Of a DNA stretch of 64,000 bases, positions 22,403 through 34,984 are shown one piece after another (the stretch's first letter is position 1; each line of letters opens with the position of its first letter). The DNA comes from Cladorhizidae sp. MBARI D1340-BT2. Taxonomy: Eukaryota; Porifera; Demospongiae; Poecilosclerida; Cladorhizidae. A program made the position numbers and the translations under genes. Below the pieces are notes generated by a model, which was not told where the DNA came from, made no database searches, and worked only from the letters and a program-made list of their open reading frames with translations. The stretch spans positions 23,422,311 to 23,486,310 of the forward strand of contig JAQNBH010000006.1 in the NCBI GenBank assembly GCA_028752905.1. The letters are read 5' to 3'.

Positions 22403-22974
22403 GGGTATTATCGCCGTTTCATCCCCGACTTTTCCACTATTGCAACCCCCCTAACTGAGCTGACTAGGAAGGACAAACCGAACATTATTGTTTGCAGTGA
22501 AGCGACACAACAGTCATTTCAATGCTTGAAGGATGCTCTGACTCACTACCCTGTGTTAGCCACACCCCTCTGGAATAGGCCCTTCCTATTGCAAACAGAT
22601 GCTTCCGACTCAGGAATAGCATATGTGCTCGCCCAGAAAGATGAGATAGGCGAAGAACACCCACTCGCCTATGGGTCAAGAAAGTTGCTACCTAGAGAGA
22701 GAAAGTTCTCTACAATAGAGAAAGAAGCTCTAGCGATCGTCGAGGGTACGAAACACTTCCGAGTATACCTCGAAGGGACAGAGTTCACGATCGAGACAGA
22801 CCATGACCCACTGACACACCTTGCAAAGCTGAAGGATAGTCACGGGAGAATAGGGAGGTGGGCGTTATCGATGCAACCATATCACTACACTATCCACCAC
22901 AAGCCAGGTCGATTGAATACGAATGCGGACGGACTTTCCCGAGAATATTGTTCTTGCCTGAATGGAAAGGGAGT
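22403..22974 (+). pseudogene. gypsy RT thumb and RNase H
   Basis: After the stop, the same frame continues with G-Y-Y-R-R-F-I-P-D-F and then RNase H: L-Q-T-D-A-S-D-S-G-I near 22593, F-S-T-I-E-K-E-A-L-A-I-V near 22706, E-T-D-H-D-P-L near 22794, ending N-A-D-G-L-S-R. The frame then runs into the 3' LTR. No integrase follows, confirming that it lies upstream of RT. Confidence 0.9.
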
Positions 22975-23369
22975 GTCAGAGAAGGAAGACATAACGGAGA
23001 ACAAAGGTTATGACCACAAAAATGCCCAAGAACATTATCCGAACATTCATCTACAAGACCACAGTATTCGTGTGCAAGACCATAGTGCCGGGTGTAAATC
23101 CGTGTGCAATTAACTATTAGTATAAAAGAGATAGCTAGAGAGCTAGCAAAGAGAGAGAGAGTATCTTTGTTAGAGCCAAGCGCATAACAGGCTGGACTAG
23201 CTGATAGATTACTGGGAACTGTGTATATTGATGTACAAAGCAATCATTGTTCACTTTTACCTGGGTGAAGGGTACGAAGGCTCTTATAAAGCCTAGGGGT
23301 GAAAGTATTGGGCTAGTCAGAGTGAGGACTAGTCGGCGCAGTGAATACTAAGGGAAAGTATTGCTGACA
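22974..23369 (+). repeat. 3' LTR
   Basis: TGTCAG to GACA, about 396 bp, nearly identical to the 5' LTR. It starts about 50 bp after the RNase H end; the usual purine-rich tract is the GGAAAGGGAG just before it (22964-22973). Confidence 0.92.
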
Positions 23370-23374
23370 TATAG

Positions 23375-23955
23375 TATGAGTAAGTTAAATAATAATAATA
23401 AATAAATGAAAATAAAAACACAGTCAGGTTCCTCCTTAATACAAGATATAAAACACAAACCGGAAATAAAAACAGCCATGGTCACAACAAGGGTCCCTAG
23501 CTACAATAAAAATTATTCTGCATTCTCCTCTTCCTCTCCTCAAGGTAGACCTCAAAAATCTGAAGACAAGCAGGACACTCAGGCACAAGGGACACAAAAG
23601 AAACCAGAACCTAAAACCAACAAACCAATCCAACAAAACAACCCAAGAAGCATATAAAAGGATTTCTACAAAACACACATTTACTAAGGCACACACCGCC
23701 ATAAGTGTGCACCCCAAAATGAAGAAGTCTCACATGAATATATATTAATTAAGATCATAGATTAAAATATTATCAAGTATAATGCATCTTTCTCTCTTGA
23801 AAGAGAAAGTACTCCAGTTTCATCATATCAGTAATCACCTACTAGCCTTGACCCTCCTTCCACCTAGGGAATGTTTATCCTGTTAATCAGTTTATCAATT
23901 TCTAATTTTTTTCTTCTTTCTGTTCTAGCCCAAACAAAACCTGCACCATCATGTG
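23375..23955. other. No recognised gene
   Basis: AT-rich flank of the gypsy element. A plus-strand frame of 83 residues at 23406-23657 is rich in Gln, Lys and Pro, but nothing supports it as a gene. Confidence 0.4.
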
Positions 23956-24455
23956 TACCAAGTGTAAGGTAGTTTCCACTGCACATATCAACAACACAAT
24001 ACCACAAGCCCCCATAGTTAGTATGGGCGCCCAAGTGTAAGGGAGGTTCAACTGCACACATCAACTATCTCCCATAGTTAGTAGCACAATGCTAAGGGAG
24101 GTTCTTCTCACACAACAACACAATAGTATTAGCTCCAATAGTTAGAAGCCCTGTGTAATGGTGGTTCCACTGCACACATCAGCAACACACTACCACTAAC
24201 TCCCATAGTTAGGAAACCAAGGTCCACTGACACATCAACAACACAATACCACTAGCCCCCCATAGTTAGGAGCCCAAGAGTAAGAGACGTTACACTGCAC
24301 AGATCAATAACACAATACCACTAACTCCCATAGTTAGGAACCCAAGGGTAAGGGAGATGAACTGACACATAAACAACACAATATCACTAGCTCCTATAGT
24401 TAGAAGAAAGGAAAGTTCTACTGTGCATATCAACAACACAATAATACTAGCTCAC
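23955..24455. repeat. Minisatellite of about 65-70 bp units
   Basis: Seven or eight diverged copies, each with CATCAACAACACAATACCAC, a CCCATAGTTAGGA block and a GTAAGGGAGGTT-like block. Copies vary in length by small deletions. Confidence 0.85.
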
Positions 24456-26340
24456 TTTCAGATGTCTCAAAGTTGTCCTTCAAGTCAGTGTGGTCAGTGT
24501 CAAGTGCCTCTCTCAAATTTTTACCGACTTCACTAAGTTCCATGCGTACTAACAATTGTGTATTGGATATTCATTTTCGGTGTATTCTTCATCCTCTTCT
24601 CCATGAAGGCCCTCATGCACTTCTCGGGGTTGCCTATATACATGGATGCTATTAGCCTCGTCGCAGTAACACCAATTATTTCTGCTGCTTTATTCCAATC
24701 TGCCACTAGCTAATTATAAAGTCGTAATTCTCGTCCCTCTCCTTTTGGGCCAATCCACTGAATCAGTTGCATGTGATGTCAGTCGATGCGTTCATCATAT
24801 GCTGAATATCACAATAAACAAAAGCAGGACTTTATCACAACAGCAATACAAGGGAGGTACCGCGTGGGGGCAACAATAGACAAACACTGCCAACCACACA
24901 CACCTCCCCAAATCTAGGAAGGGAAAGTGGGAGTGGGAGAGGAAACTTCAGTTGCAGCTTTACAACTTTGCAATAGAAGACCTGTACTTATATAGAGTAC
25001 CTGTATATAGCATTAGCAGGCAAGAATATGGACAATGAATACAACCACTTGTGAAGCAGTGCCCAAGTGCAGATGCAATCAATCCATGCTAGGTAAGGTA
25101 TGAAAGATGCTTGAACTGCTGTATAGAGGAGCTGGAGGGTGTCATGTGTGGACATCTCATCAGCGATGGAAGAAATATTTGGTGTGGAACAGGAGGAGAT
25201 ATAGTCATGATTGATGCTTAACCAAAGTAGAAAAGTACCATTGTGGATTATCCACAAGTAGATGCCATGTGGCTCCAAGAGGATGTAGAGATTTTAGTTT
25301 CTTTGGGATGGCCAAATCCAAATGAATTCGAGATAAAAAAATTTAATTTGCAATCAACGAACTTTCAGTTGACAAGCAATTAAATAACTTTCTCAATAGA
25401 TGAATGCAAGAGCATCTAGCACAAAACACGAGAGTAAAATTTGGAGTTGATTATTGACAAAAGTTATTGTAATTCTAGAAACACTGAAGCTTGTGTTGGG
25501 GTCTATACAAAAGTAAATATAAATATAATACACACTCACACACACAATATAGCTTGATATAAATTTTTATAGAAAATTTCCTAGGTCAATACATAGGAAT
25601 CTGCATTTTGTATGTGTATAGCATGCATGCATGCTGTTTATAGGCTTGGCCATCTTTGGCCTCCATACACATGTCTATAACTGCCCTACACTGGGAAGGT
25701 TTTGGACCCTGGGCGTCCTTAGTCAATGGCCCAAAACTTTAAAACAGACATTACAGCCAAACTAAGGCAGATACATGGTTCAACTGAGTTTTAGATTATG
25801 GTCAATTTAGGGAGAGGCAGGATCAAGCAGGGGTGTGTGGATGGGAGGGGATGGTGGTGGGAGTTATGAATTTCTGTTTATCTCATAGAGCGCACCTAGA
25901 ATATTGTAACTATACGTTAGCATGCAGACAGACAACAATTGTGTCTTAGCCTAGGGCAAGGGCTAGAGCTAGAAAAGAAATACGACTATTATAGAAGGCT
26001 TGCCACAAATACTACAGCGGGATCATGCAACTGGTGATAATTTCAAATCTTTAGCACTTTGCAATCTGGAGATATTTATGCGGCCAATTCAGGCATTCAG
26101 GTTTTGAAGTTCCCTCTACTTTAGGTCACTAAACACATGTACCTGCATCAAGGATGCAGGGGGTAAAGGTCAGTCTACTGGTGAAGGCAGTTTATAGACC
26201 TTTTTAGCACAAACTAGACCTCTTCCTAATCAAATAGCCACTAAATCAACACAAGGTGTTTATCCCTTTCTCCACCTCTGGTGTGGCTAAAGGCATGTTG
26301 GTAAATAAAATACATTTATTTTTTGGACTACCCCCAAAAC
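24456..26340. other. No recognised gene
   Basis: Only short frames on either strand, none with a recognisable domain. TATA-like strings and CA-rich runs (25535-25550) are present but unsupported as promoters. Confidence 0.4.
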
Positions 26341-26960
26341 GTTTAATGCAAATATTTCTTTGACTGCGCTTCATTGCCAACTTGCACATTAGTTAGCTCC
26401 ATTAGTGGCTACTACTTGCCCTTTTACACACGTTCTTCTAGTGACTATTATCTTGCTGCTCAATGCATGATTGGGCATCTTACAAGTCAAGTTGAATTGA
26501 CTTAAGTGGTAATTTCCAACAACACAGTATATATATCTACAAGCACTCCACAAGACTCTACAAACACTAAACTTAAAATGGACCTTAACTTGCAACAATA
26601 ATTTGTTGTTTAATTACTTAACTACAAGTGTGTTTCTTGCATTACTCCAGCAATGTATATATGTAACTATCAAACTATGTTAATATAACGCCAAGAAAAA
26701 GTGACATGACATTAATCAGTGAACAATTGTCATCCTAGACATGTAATACTCGAACTCACCGGCTATGATGGTTTCATGAAGAAGCAAGGGCCAAGTTGAA
26801 ATAAATTGAAGTTGATCAAAATCATGTCATCCTAGCCATAGAATACTGTAACTCACCGTCTATAAAGTAAGCACAGAGAGAGATGAGGGACACGTTAATA
26901 TAAATAAATAGTTAAGTTAAGCTGTGTGTATCCCTAAAGTCTATTGAGATCCACCAGCTG
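26340..26960 (+). repeat. Dispersed repeat R, copy 1 (partial)
   Basis: Shares, in order, a block with CTTCTAGTGA...TTGCTG...GCATGATTG (26425-26475) and tandem blocks around AAATTGAAGTTGATCAAA, CATCCTAGCCATAGAATACT and CTATAAAGTAAG with 62490-63120, and the latter part with 35840-36180. No coding domain recognised. Confidence 0.7.
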
Positions 26961-28690
26961 GTGGGAGAATCCCAACAACAACGGCTAAATATGCACATCA
27001 TTTTATTATATCAAACTTCTAATGGCAATTAAACACCCTCTGTGATTATTACAGATATGTGATGCACAAGCATGGACCAAGAGTCTAGTGCATCAGGAAT
27101 CTACAGGCAATGCTGGGCCACATTGCAAGGCACACCACTTGCAAGCTTAGCACTCGGCTTCTTGTAAGTGATTATATGAACCCTGGTGTTAAAGTGCAGC
27201 AGCAGGCCTTGAATTTCAGTGCCTCAATCACCACACAATAAAAATGATAATAGAAAACACACTTGTAGTTATGCAATTAAACAACTATCAAGTTATGGTC
27301 AATATTAACTAGTTCTTTTCTGGCGCAAGAAATCTTCACCTTACCACTGTAGAAAGCATGGACTATGTTGCTTTAGGAGGTCATTGTTATGTTTGCCAAT
27401 ATAACCAATCTCTGTTTGGTTCTGTCTTGTGATAAGCGAGCTTCAGGCCAAAAATCCTGTCTGTTTAGAGAGCTTCACTGAGGAATTACTTGTGAGCCTG
27501 TTGAAGAACGAGTTATCCTCTCGATGGCACAAAAAGAAATATTCAGACTCCCAAACCATATTAAATGCAGGAGCAAGGCCTCTGAGATAGTCTCTCTTAC
27601 ATTTCATACTCAGAGAAGTATATTTATCTACAAAACTATGTGAACATCAACAATAGATATTAGCGAAAGAAGAGAACAATTCTTGTTACAGGTGCAATGT
27701 TGGCATCCGTTAAGGTTTAGGTGTCTCATCATAGGGTACATAGAAAGTGTTTTGCTACCTTAGAGGCCATGCAGGAGACCTGTGCTGCTAGATCACCGGG
27801 GGAAAGGTTACAAGTGCTCTGCATTGGAGCAGCAAAATACTCTTTAAGAAACTGTGAACAGCTACAGATAATTGCAGCCATGGTTATGCTATTAATATTC
27901 TTGCTCAATGTTCTTTCAAACACATTATAATGTTGACACTTACTTGTTCACATGTCATAAATTGATATTTATTTGAAACACTTTCAGAGCATAATTTCAG
28001 AACAAGATACCATAATGATGCGGAATAATGTTGTTATTGTTAAGGATAAGATGGACGTTTAATTAACAACTTTAATCAAACTAAACATGAGAGGCTTAAT
28101 GACCAGAGTTTACGGATTCTAAAATATATTTCACAGAGAGAAGTTTAGCCCACAAAGCTGCTATTTAATACAATGTTCAGCATTGGATAGTCACATGTGG
28201 GTGGGAGGGGCCACTTCAATGGGAATATTATTCCAATACCAAAGCAGCTTTTAAATATGGCGGCACTTCTCTGTACCAGCAACTGTTAGAACATGAGATA
28301 TCAATGCGGCATTAGGGGGTTGAGTATGCACAGCTGCCTATTATTAGTCTACATGAATCTAGTATCTTATAACTTATTTTAAATGGTCTTAGCAGGCTTT
28401 AAGATCATAACTTAAATTTGCAAGCGAGATGATGTTATATAAAATTAAAAAACTTACCTGAAGGAAAGGTGGCTAGGGCAATTTCAATGCATTTTCTAAT
28501 AGCACCTGAGGCTAATATTTATTTCATTCCATCTACCCGTCATTTATTTTGAAGGTTGTTTTCAATTGAGAGGGAAGTTGCTATTAACAAGCCTGGTTGG
28601 ACAGGAAAAAGGTTGTTAGTGGCAATGGCTGATCACAACTACTGTGCTCGAAGGACTCTTTATGGGTGATCCTGCTATTTTTGCAAGATC
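26960..28690. other. No recognised gene
   Basis: No domain, RNA or repeat boundary seen. A 69-residue plus-strand frame at 27721-27930 is overlapped by an equally open minus-strand frame, so neither is supported. Confidence 0.4.
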
Positions 28691-31600
28691 CTACACAATT
28701 AGCTTCCTTTTCAACATTATAGAACTGTTTCTAATCTTTAAACATCAGTAAAATTCTTTTAGTGATAAATCTCCCCTATTTAACAGAAAGAAGCTCTAAT
28801 TTGCTAAAATTGGGACGTTTTTTTAGCGTTTTGAGGAAAAACTGTCTGAAATCGGTCATTCTTGTCAAAAATGGCTTCCTTTTCAATATTGGTAATTAAA
28901 CGAGTTAATTTCTTTTAGTGAGAAATCTTCCTTTTTAACGCTATATTTTGCTCCAATTGGGACATTTTATAGTGTTTTGAGGAAAAACGGTCTGAATTGT
29001 CAAAATGGCACTTAGCTCCCACTTCATCATTATCGAACTGTTTCTACACTTTAAATTACAGAAAACATCTTTTGGTGAGAAATCACCACTTTTTTACCAA
29101 AGAACCTCCAATTGGGACGTTTTTTGGAGTGTTTTGAGAAACAAATGTCCATTCTCAACAAAATGGTCACATTAGCTTCCTTTTCAACATTATAGGACTG
29201 TTTCTATTCTTTTAGTGAGAACTCTTCCGTTTTTAACCGAAAGTAGCTCTATTTTGCTCCAATTAGGACGTTGGAGCATTTTGAGGAAAAACTGTGTGAA
29301 ATCGCTCAATTTTTTCAAAATGACACATTAGCTTCCTCTTCAACATTACGCAACAGTTTATACTCTTTAAATAACAGAAAACATCTTTTGTTGAGAAATC
29401 TCCACTTTTTAACTGACGATTTGGCTCCAATTGAGACATTTTTAGACATTTGGGGAAAAACAGTCTTAAATCGCTAATTTTTTATTCTTTTTTAGGGTTT
29501 TGAGAAAAAAACTGTCTGAAATCGCTCATTCTCATCAAAATTGGGACATTAGCTTCCTTTTCAACATTAAAGAACTGTTTCTATTCTTTAAATGACAGAA
29601 AACATCTTTTGATGAAAATAAATCATTAAAACAGAAAAAGCTCTATTTTACTCAATTTGGGACTTTTTTAAGCGTTTGAGATAAACTGAAATCGCTCATT
29701 CTCAAAATGGGCACATTAGCTTCCTTTTCAACATTATAGAACTGTTTCTACTCTAAACGACAGTAAACATAGAAAACTTCCATTATTTTAACGAAACAAG
29801 CTCTAGTTTGCTCCATTTGGGAGGTTTTTTAGCATTTTAAGTCTGAAATAGCTCATTCTTGTCAAAATAGGCAATTAGCTTCCATTTCAACATAATGGAA
29901 CTTTATACCCTTTAAACGACAGAAAATGTCATTTATTGAGATATCTCCACTTTTTAAGCGAAAGAAGCTCGATTTTTCTCAATTGGGACGTTTTTGAGTG
30001 TTTGGAGGAAAAACTGTCTGAAATCGCTCAATCTTGTAAGAAGGGGCACATTAGCTTCCTTTTCAATATTATGGAACTGTTTACTCTCAACGACAGAAAA
30101 CATCTTTTGGTGAGAAATCTCCCCGTTTTAATCAAAATAAGGTCCAATTGGGCCTTTTTTTTTGCGTTTTGAGGAAAAACTGTCTGAAATCGGTCATTAT
30201 TAAAAAAATGGGTACTTTTCAACATTTGTGGAACTGTTACTACTCTTTAAATGACAGTAAATGTTTTTTGGTACACTTTAAGGTACACTTTAAATAACAG
30301 AAAATGTATTTTCGCGAGAAATTTCCCTGTTTAACCGAAATAAGGTCTTTTTGTCGACGTTTTTGTGCGTTCTGAGAAAAAACTGTCTGAAATCGCTCGT
30401 TCTGGTCAAAATGGGCACATTAGCTTCCTTTTCAACATTATATAACTGTTCCTACTATGTAAACGACAGAAAACATATTTTGGTGGCAAATCTTCACTTT
30501 TTAACCGAAAGAAGCTGCAATGTTTTTTAGCGTTTTGAGGAAAAACTGTCTGAAATCCCTCAATCTCTTCAAAATGGCACATAGATTCCACATCAATATT
30601 ATGGAACTGTTTCTACTCTATAAATTACAGAAAACATATTTTGTGAGAAATCTCCCCTTTAAGCTATTATTGGGAGAAAAAACTGTCTGAAATCGCTTAT
30701 TCTCATCAAAATGGGCACATTAGCTTCCTTTTCAACATTATGGGACTGTTTTCACTCTTTAAATGAGAGAAAATATCTTTTGGCGAGAAATCTCATCTCC
30801 ATTTTGGATATTTTTGTGTTTTGAGGAAAAACCGTCAGAAATCGGTCAATCTTGTAAAAATGGGCACATTAGCTTCCTTTTCAACATTATAGAACTCTTT
30901 CTACTCTTTAAACGACAGAAAATATCTTTTGTTGAGAAATCTTACGTTTTTAACCGAAAGAAGCTCTATTTAGCTCCAATTGGACGTTTTAGAGCGTTTT
31001 GATGAAAAACTGTCTGAAATCGCTCTATCATGTAAAAATGGCACAATATCAACATTATGGAACTGTTTCTACTCTTTAAATGACAGAAAACGTCTTTTGG
31101 TGAGAAATCTTCCCTTTTTAACAGATTTGGGATGTTTTTAAGCGTTTTGAGGAAAAACTGTCTGAAAACGCTCATTCATGTCAAAATGGGCACATTAGCT
31201 TCCTTTTCATAAAATAATATAGAACTGTTTCAACTCTTTAAACGACAGAAAATGTTTTTTGTTGAGAAATCTTCCATTTTTACCGAAACAAGCTCATTTT
31301 CTCCAATTGGGACGTTTTTAAAAATTGTTTTGAAGAAAAACTGTCTGAAATTGCTCATTCTTTTATAATGGGAACGTTAGCTTCCTTTTCAACATTATCG
31401 AACTGTTTCTACTCATTAAACGACAGAAAATGTCACTTTTTAACCGAAAGAAGCTCTATTTTGCTCCAGGGAGCGTTTTGAGGAAAAAATGTCTGAAATT
31501 GCTCAATCGTGTAAAAATTGTTTCAACATTTTGGAATTGTTTCTAATGACAGAAAACATCTTTTGGTGAGAATAATCACTATTTGGTTTCCAATTTGGAC

Positions 31601-32409
31601 TTTTTTGAGCATTTTGAGGAAAAAACCGTCTCATTCTCTTGTCAAAATGGGTACATTAGCTCTTTTTCAACATTATGGAACCGATATACTGCTTTTTAAA
31701 TGACAGTAAATCTCTTTTGGTGAGAAATCTTCAGTTTTTAACCGAAAGAAACTCTATTTTGCCTGTTTTAGATGGTTTTGAGGAAAAACTGCCAGAATTT
31801 TGTCAAAATAGCAAATTAGCACTATTTCTCTTTAAATGTCAGAAAACGTCTAAAAAAAGCTGTATTTTACTCCATTTGGGAGGTTTTTAATCGTTTTGAG
31901 GAAAAACTCTGTCAAAATTATGCACATCAGCGGTTGACTCAACTTTCTATTCTTTATATGACAGAAAACGTCTTTTGGTGAGAAATCTTCCATTTTTAAC
32001 CTGTCGACGTTTTTGAGCGTTTTGAGGAAAAACGGTCTCAATCTTGTAAACATTGTCATATTAGCTTCCTTTTCATCAATATCAAAGTGTTTCTACTATT
32101 TAAAGGACAGAAAACGTCTTTTGGTGAGAAATCTTCCATATTTAACCTCTCCTATTGGTATGTTTTTGAGCGTTTTTAGGACAAACTGTCTGAAATTGGT
32201 CATTCTTGTCTAAATGGGAACATAGCAACTATATGGAACTGTTTCTACTCTTTAAATGACAGAAAATGTCTTTTATTGAGGAACCTCCACTTTTTAACCG
32301 AAAGAAGCTCTATTTTGCTCCAATAGGGACGTTTTTGAGCGTTTTGAGGAAAAACTGTCTCAATAGTGGCACAGATTGCTTTTCAACATTATGGAACTGT
32401 TTCTACTCT
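28690..32409. repeat. Diverged satellite array, left part
   Basis: More than 20 units with a period of roughly 150-220 bp. The commonest unit holds, in order, CATTAGCTTCCTTTTCAACA, GAACTGTTTCTACTCTTTAA, ACGACAGAAAACGTCTTTTG, GTGAGAAATCT, ACCGAAAGAAGCTCTATTTT, GCTCCAATTGGGACGTTTTT, GAGCGTTTTGAGGAAAAACT and GTCTGAAATCGCTCATTCT. Units are truncated or shortened by variable deletions. Short frames (F-E-E-K-L-S-E-I-A) repeat with the unit and carry frequent stops, so they are not genes. Confidence 0.92.
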
Positions 32410-32994
32410 TTAACCGATTGCACGCCGTATTCCTAGTACCCGCGGGCAAATTATTCATTTAACGAGGTATTTTACTTAGTATTTTTATATCTTCCGTTCT
32501 GCAGGGACTCCACCCATGAAACTAGGGTCATATTCAGCCACATGATAGCTCTACTTCCTGTAAAAAAATCGAGCCGTCCTTACCAACTGGGCAGAACTAA
32601 CCAGCATTATAAAACCTTGTCATCTTCTTGGGGGTGAATATTTTCATATTTTCACACTATTATACACACATTATAATGCCAACACAAGATGGAGCATCTA
32701 TTTACAAACCCTCTACCAGCTGCAAAGCCAGTGGGTTGTTTTCCCTATCAAAATGCTAACACATAATAATACAAAAAACAAATTATAAGAGAGTGAAAAT
32801 GCTAACACATACTAGAATAAAACCATAATATAAAATTATGTAAGGGAGTGTCTTGGGTAGAGCTCCGGTCTTGCTGTCACGGGTAGAGTAGAACTTTCTC
32901 AGTCTTGGGTATAGCTTGCTTGGTCTCCGGCATGATATTTTACCATGTTTTTATTCTACACAAACATGAGATACCAGGATAAGAATAACACTTG

Positions 32995-33125
32995 AATACT
33001 GGAGAGACGAGAGAAGTAGACGAAGGGACAGGGAACGAGAGAAGTAGACGAAGGAGCAGGGAACAAGAGAGAAGTAGACGAAGGAGCAGGGAACAAGAGA
33101 GAAGCACAGAAAGGAGCAGGGGGTG
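32995..33125. repeat. 30-bp minisatellite inside the piggyBac element
   Basis: About four copies of a 30-bp unit (GAGAGAAGTAGACGAAGGAG followed by CAGGGAACAA). It lies in or after the 3' end of the transposase frame. Confidence 0.85.
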
Positions 33126-33914
33126 CATAAACATTACTGATAGTCCACCAAGGTATGGTATTACGAAAACAGTCACGGCCTGTTGATCCACCACACAAAG
33201 GAACCTTACAAAAACAACATTGGGACCTTGCCTCATGCCTGTAACCTTTACTAATGCAAACTACACAGCGCTTCTTTGCACAGCACTGTGGGAAATGACC
33301 TCGTTTTAAATTGAGGCGATCTAGCTGACTATTTGCCCGACTACAACGTTGACCTGCACGCTGCCGAGAAGAGAAAGAACCAATCAAAGATTTAGCTAGA
33401 ACAATCCTAGCTTCTAGATAATTACCCTTCCTTACTGATATTGGAGCTCGGACAGAAGAAAACAAAATAAATGAATTCAATAAACAAGCTTCTATCAAAT
33501 TTGTAACCAACAAACCATCAATAGAATTTACATGTACATAACGCATTAGCTCCAAAAACCGAGTCCTAGGCATTACTTTACGAACCAAAGATCCAGACAA
33601 ATCCGAGTGATTAGTGGACCAGTACAATTCTAAGTATGGAAGTGTGGAAACTCCCATTATTATCAACATTCCTACAAAAGCTTTCATTTCCTCTATATTA
33701 GTATCTACCCATGGCCTGGAGAGAATAGCCATCCTAGAAACGTAACTGTTCGTCTCTGCTACTATGAGTTCCCACACTTCAAGAGTTAAAAAAAGGTAAA
33801 ATGCATCTAAAAATGTACTTGATGCACCAAGCAATGAAGAAGTTGGACCAGCTGTTGCTGTATAGTCCAATTTCAAAGGAGTTGGCTCCTTTATTTCCCA
33901 CTTACCTGTGACCT

Positions 33915-34045
33915 CAGTTAGCCTAGAACCAGTGCCAGATGCTTGGGCAGAACCAGTGCCAGATGCTTGGGCAGAACCAGTGCCAGATGCTCGGGCAGAA
34001 CCAGTGCCAGATGCTCGGACAGAACCAGTGCCAGATGCTCGCACA
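33915..34045. repeat. 24-bp coding minisatellite
   Basis: Five copies of a 24-bp unit (GAACCAGTGCCAGATGCT core), giving an 8-residue repeat A-S-G-T-G-S-A/V-R/Q in the transposase. A second small repeat of 30 bp occurs at 34140-34200. Confidence 0.88.
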
Positions 34046-34546
34046 CACCTATAACCTCTGGCCCGCCTACTACCAGTACCTTTTGGAGGACCACTAGCAA
34101 CACTTACGACTCCACTACCACTTGAGCTGCTTCCCCCTTGGCCAGTACTCCCTCGCCCGCCTCTCCCTCGGCCAGTACTCCCTCGCCCGCCTCTCCCTCG
34201 CACAACTCCAGCACCAGTCGTGTTCCCACGCCCTGTAGAGACTTCAGGCAAGGCTTCCTCATCCTCCAATGTAACAAAAGGAGTCATAGATGCCTCATCT
34301 CCACTCTCATCATCTGATGCTGTAAGAAAAGTAGTGGGGAGGGTGGGAAAAACAAGATATATATATATCAAGTTTGTGGTCAACATTTGAAAATTCAAAT
34401 TCAAATGAAAATCAACTCAACAACTCCAACCTACACTCTTAGCTATAACTTTTTTTCTATAACTATCCTGTCTGAATTTGGAATACCAACAGAATAAGCT
34501 AGTATTTGGCAATAGTACACTCTCAGTTGACTATGGTAAACAAAGG

Positions 34547-34831
34547 CTATGAAGCGCTATGAAGCGCTAAGGTTAGAAGAAACTTACAATCGAGAAGTCG
34601 ATCCAAGCGCGCCTCTTCTCTTAGAGCAACTGGATCCAGAGTGTTTCCTCGGTATGCATAGATGTCTTCACCTTCTTCCCCAAATGAATCTGACCCAGAA
34701 TCGCCAGAATCGTCGGCTAAAAGTTGAGAAATAACGTCCTCACAGGAGAGCATCTTTGAGCAGTTAAAAAAAAAAGCTCGACCAAAAAAAAAGGCGTTCA
34801 ACAACAGGATTTTTGTTGCACGATGCATCAA
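34547..34831 (-). pseudogene. piggyBac transposase exon 1
   Basis: The likely start is an internal Met (M-L-S-C-E-D-V-I-S-Q-L-L, near 34754), followed by an acidic tract D-S-G-D-S-G-S-D-S-F-G-E-E. A donor-like AACTTACAATC (complement GTAAGTTT) lies at 34580-34590. It is followed about 190 bp later by the main exon. Confidence 0.6.
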
Positions 34832-34984
34832 CCGGAAATAATCATTTTTGTGACGTTCTCTAGTCTACTAGGCATGTGCAGAACCCAACCGGGGCTGTTA
34901 GCTCGTAACGGTTCATTTTATATATTTTTGTGTGGCGAAGGATGTAAGGTCTCGCGCCATATGGCTCTTACGGCGTTTAATCGG

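Larger units (their letters stand above)
17933..23369 (+). mobile_element. Full-length Ty3/gypsy element, Gmr1-like order
   Basis: Two LTRs of about 395 bp, each starting TGTCAGAGAAGG and ending GACA, flanked by the same 5-bp target duplication TATAG (17928-17932 and 23370-23374). The internal part carries gag, CCHC knuckle, protease, integrase, reverse transcriptase and RNase H in that order. Integrase ahead of RT is the copia-like order; within gypsy it is the published signature of the Gmr1 group. LTRs differ by a few substitutions and two small indels, so the insertion is fairly recent, yet the coding region has at least three frameshifts and two stops. Confidence 0.92.
32956..34330 (-). 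pseudogene. piggyBac transposase with deleted catalytic core
   Basis: Starts after an acceptor near 34325 with D-D-E-S-G-D-E-A-S, then a Gly/Arg/Ser-rich region with a 24-bp repeat encoding A-S-G-T-G-S-A-R. The N-terminal half of DDE_Tnp_1_7 follows (F-L-T-L-E-V-W-E-L-I-V; E-E-M-K-A-F-V-G-M-L-I-I-M-G; P-R-T-R-F-L-E-L-M-R-Y-V-H). At about 33520 it jumps to the family's C-terminal end (Y-L-E-A-R-I-V-L-A-K-S-L-I) and the Cys-rich domain (C-V-V-C...C-C-F-C-K-V-P-L-C...C-F). The catalytic Asp region is deleted in frame, leaving one long open frame: a truncated protein that could bind ends but not cut. Confidence 0.8.
32414..34984 (-). mobile_element. Internally deleted piggyBac element in the satellite
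   Basis: TTAA at 32410-32413 and at 34985-34988. The satellite unit reads across the insertion (CTACTCTTTAA on the left, TTAAACGACAGAAAAC on the right, contiguous in other units), so the target is a single TTAA. Ends CCGATTGCACGCCGTA and the complement of TACGGCGTTTAATCGG form the inverted repeats. Length 2571 bp; transposase on the minus strand. Confidence 0.92.

Noticed and set aside
24988..25278. A 96-residue minus-strand gene
   Set aside because: No recognisable domain, no splice or regulatory context, and no second copy to test conservation.
28800..32200. Family of small proteins with F-E-E-K-L-S-E-I-A and R-F-Q-T-V-F-P-Q-N-A
   Set aside because: Opposite-strand readings of the same satellite block, with stops in most units.
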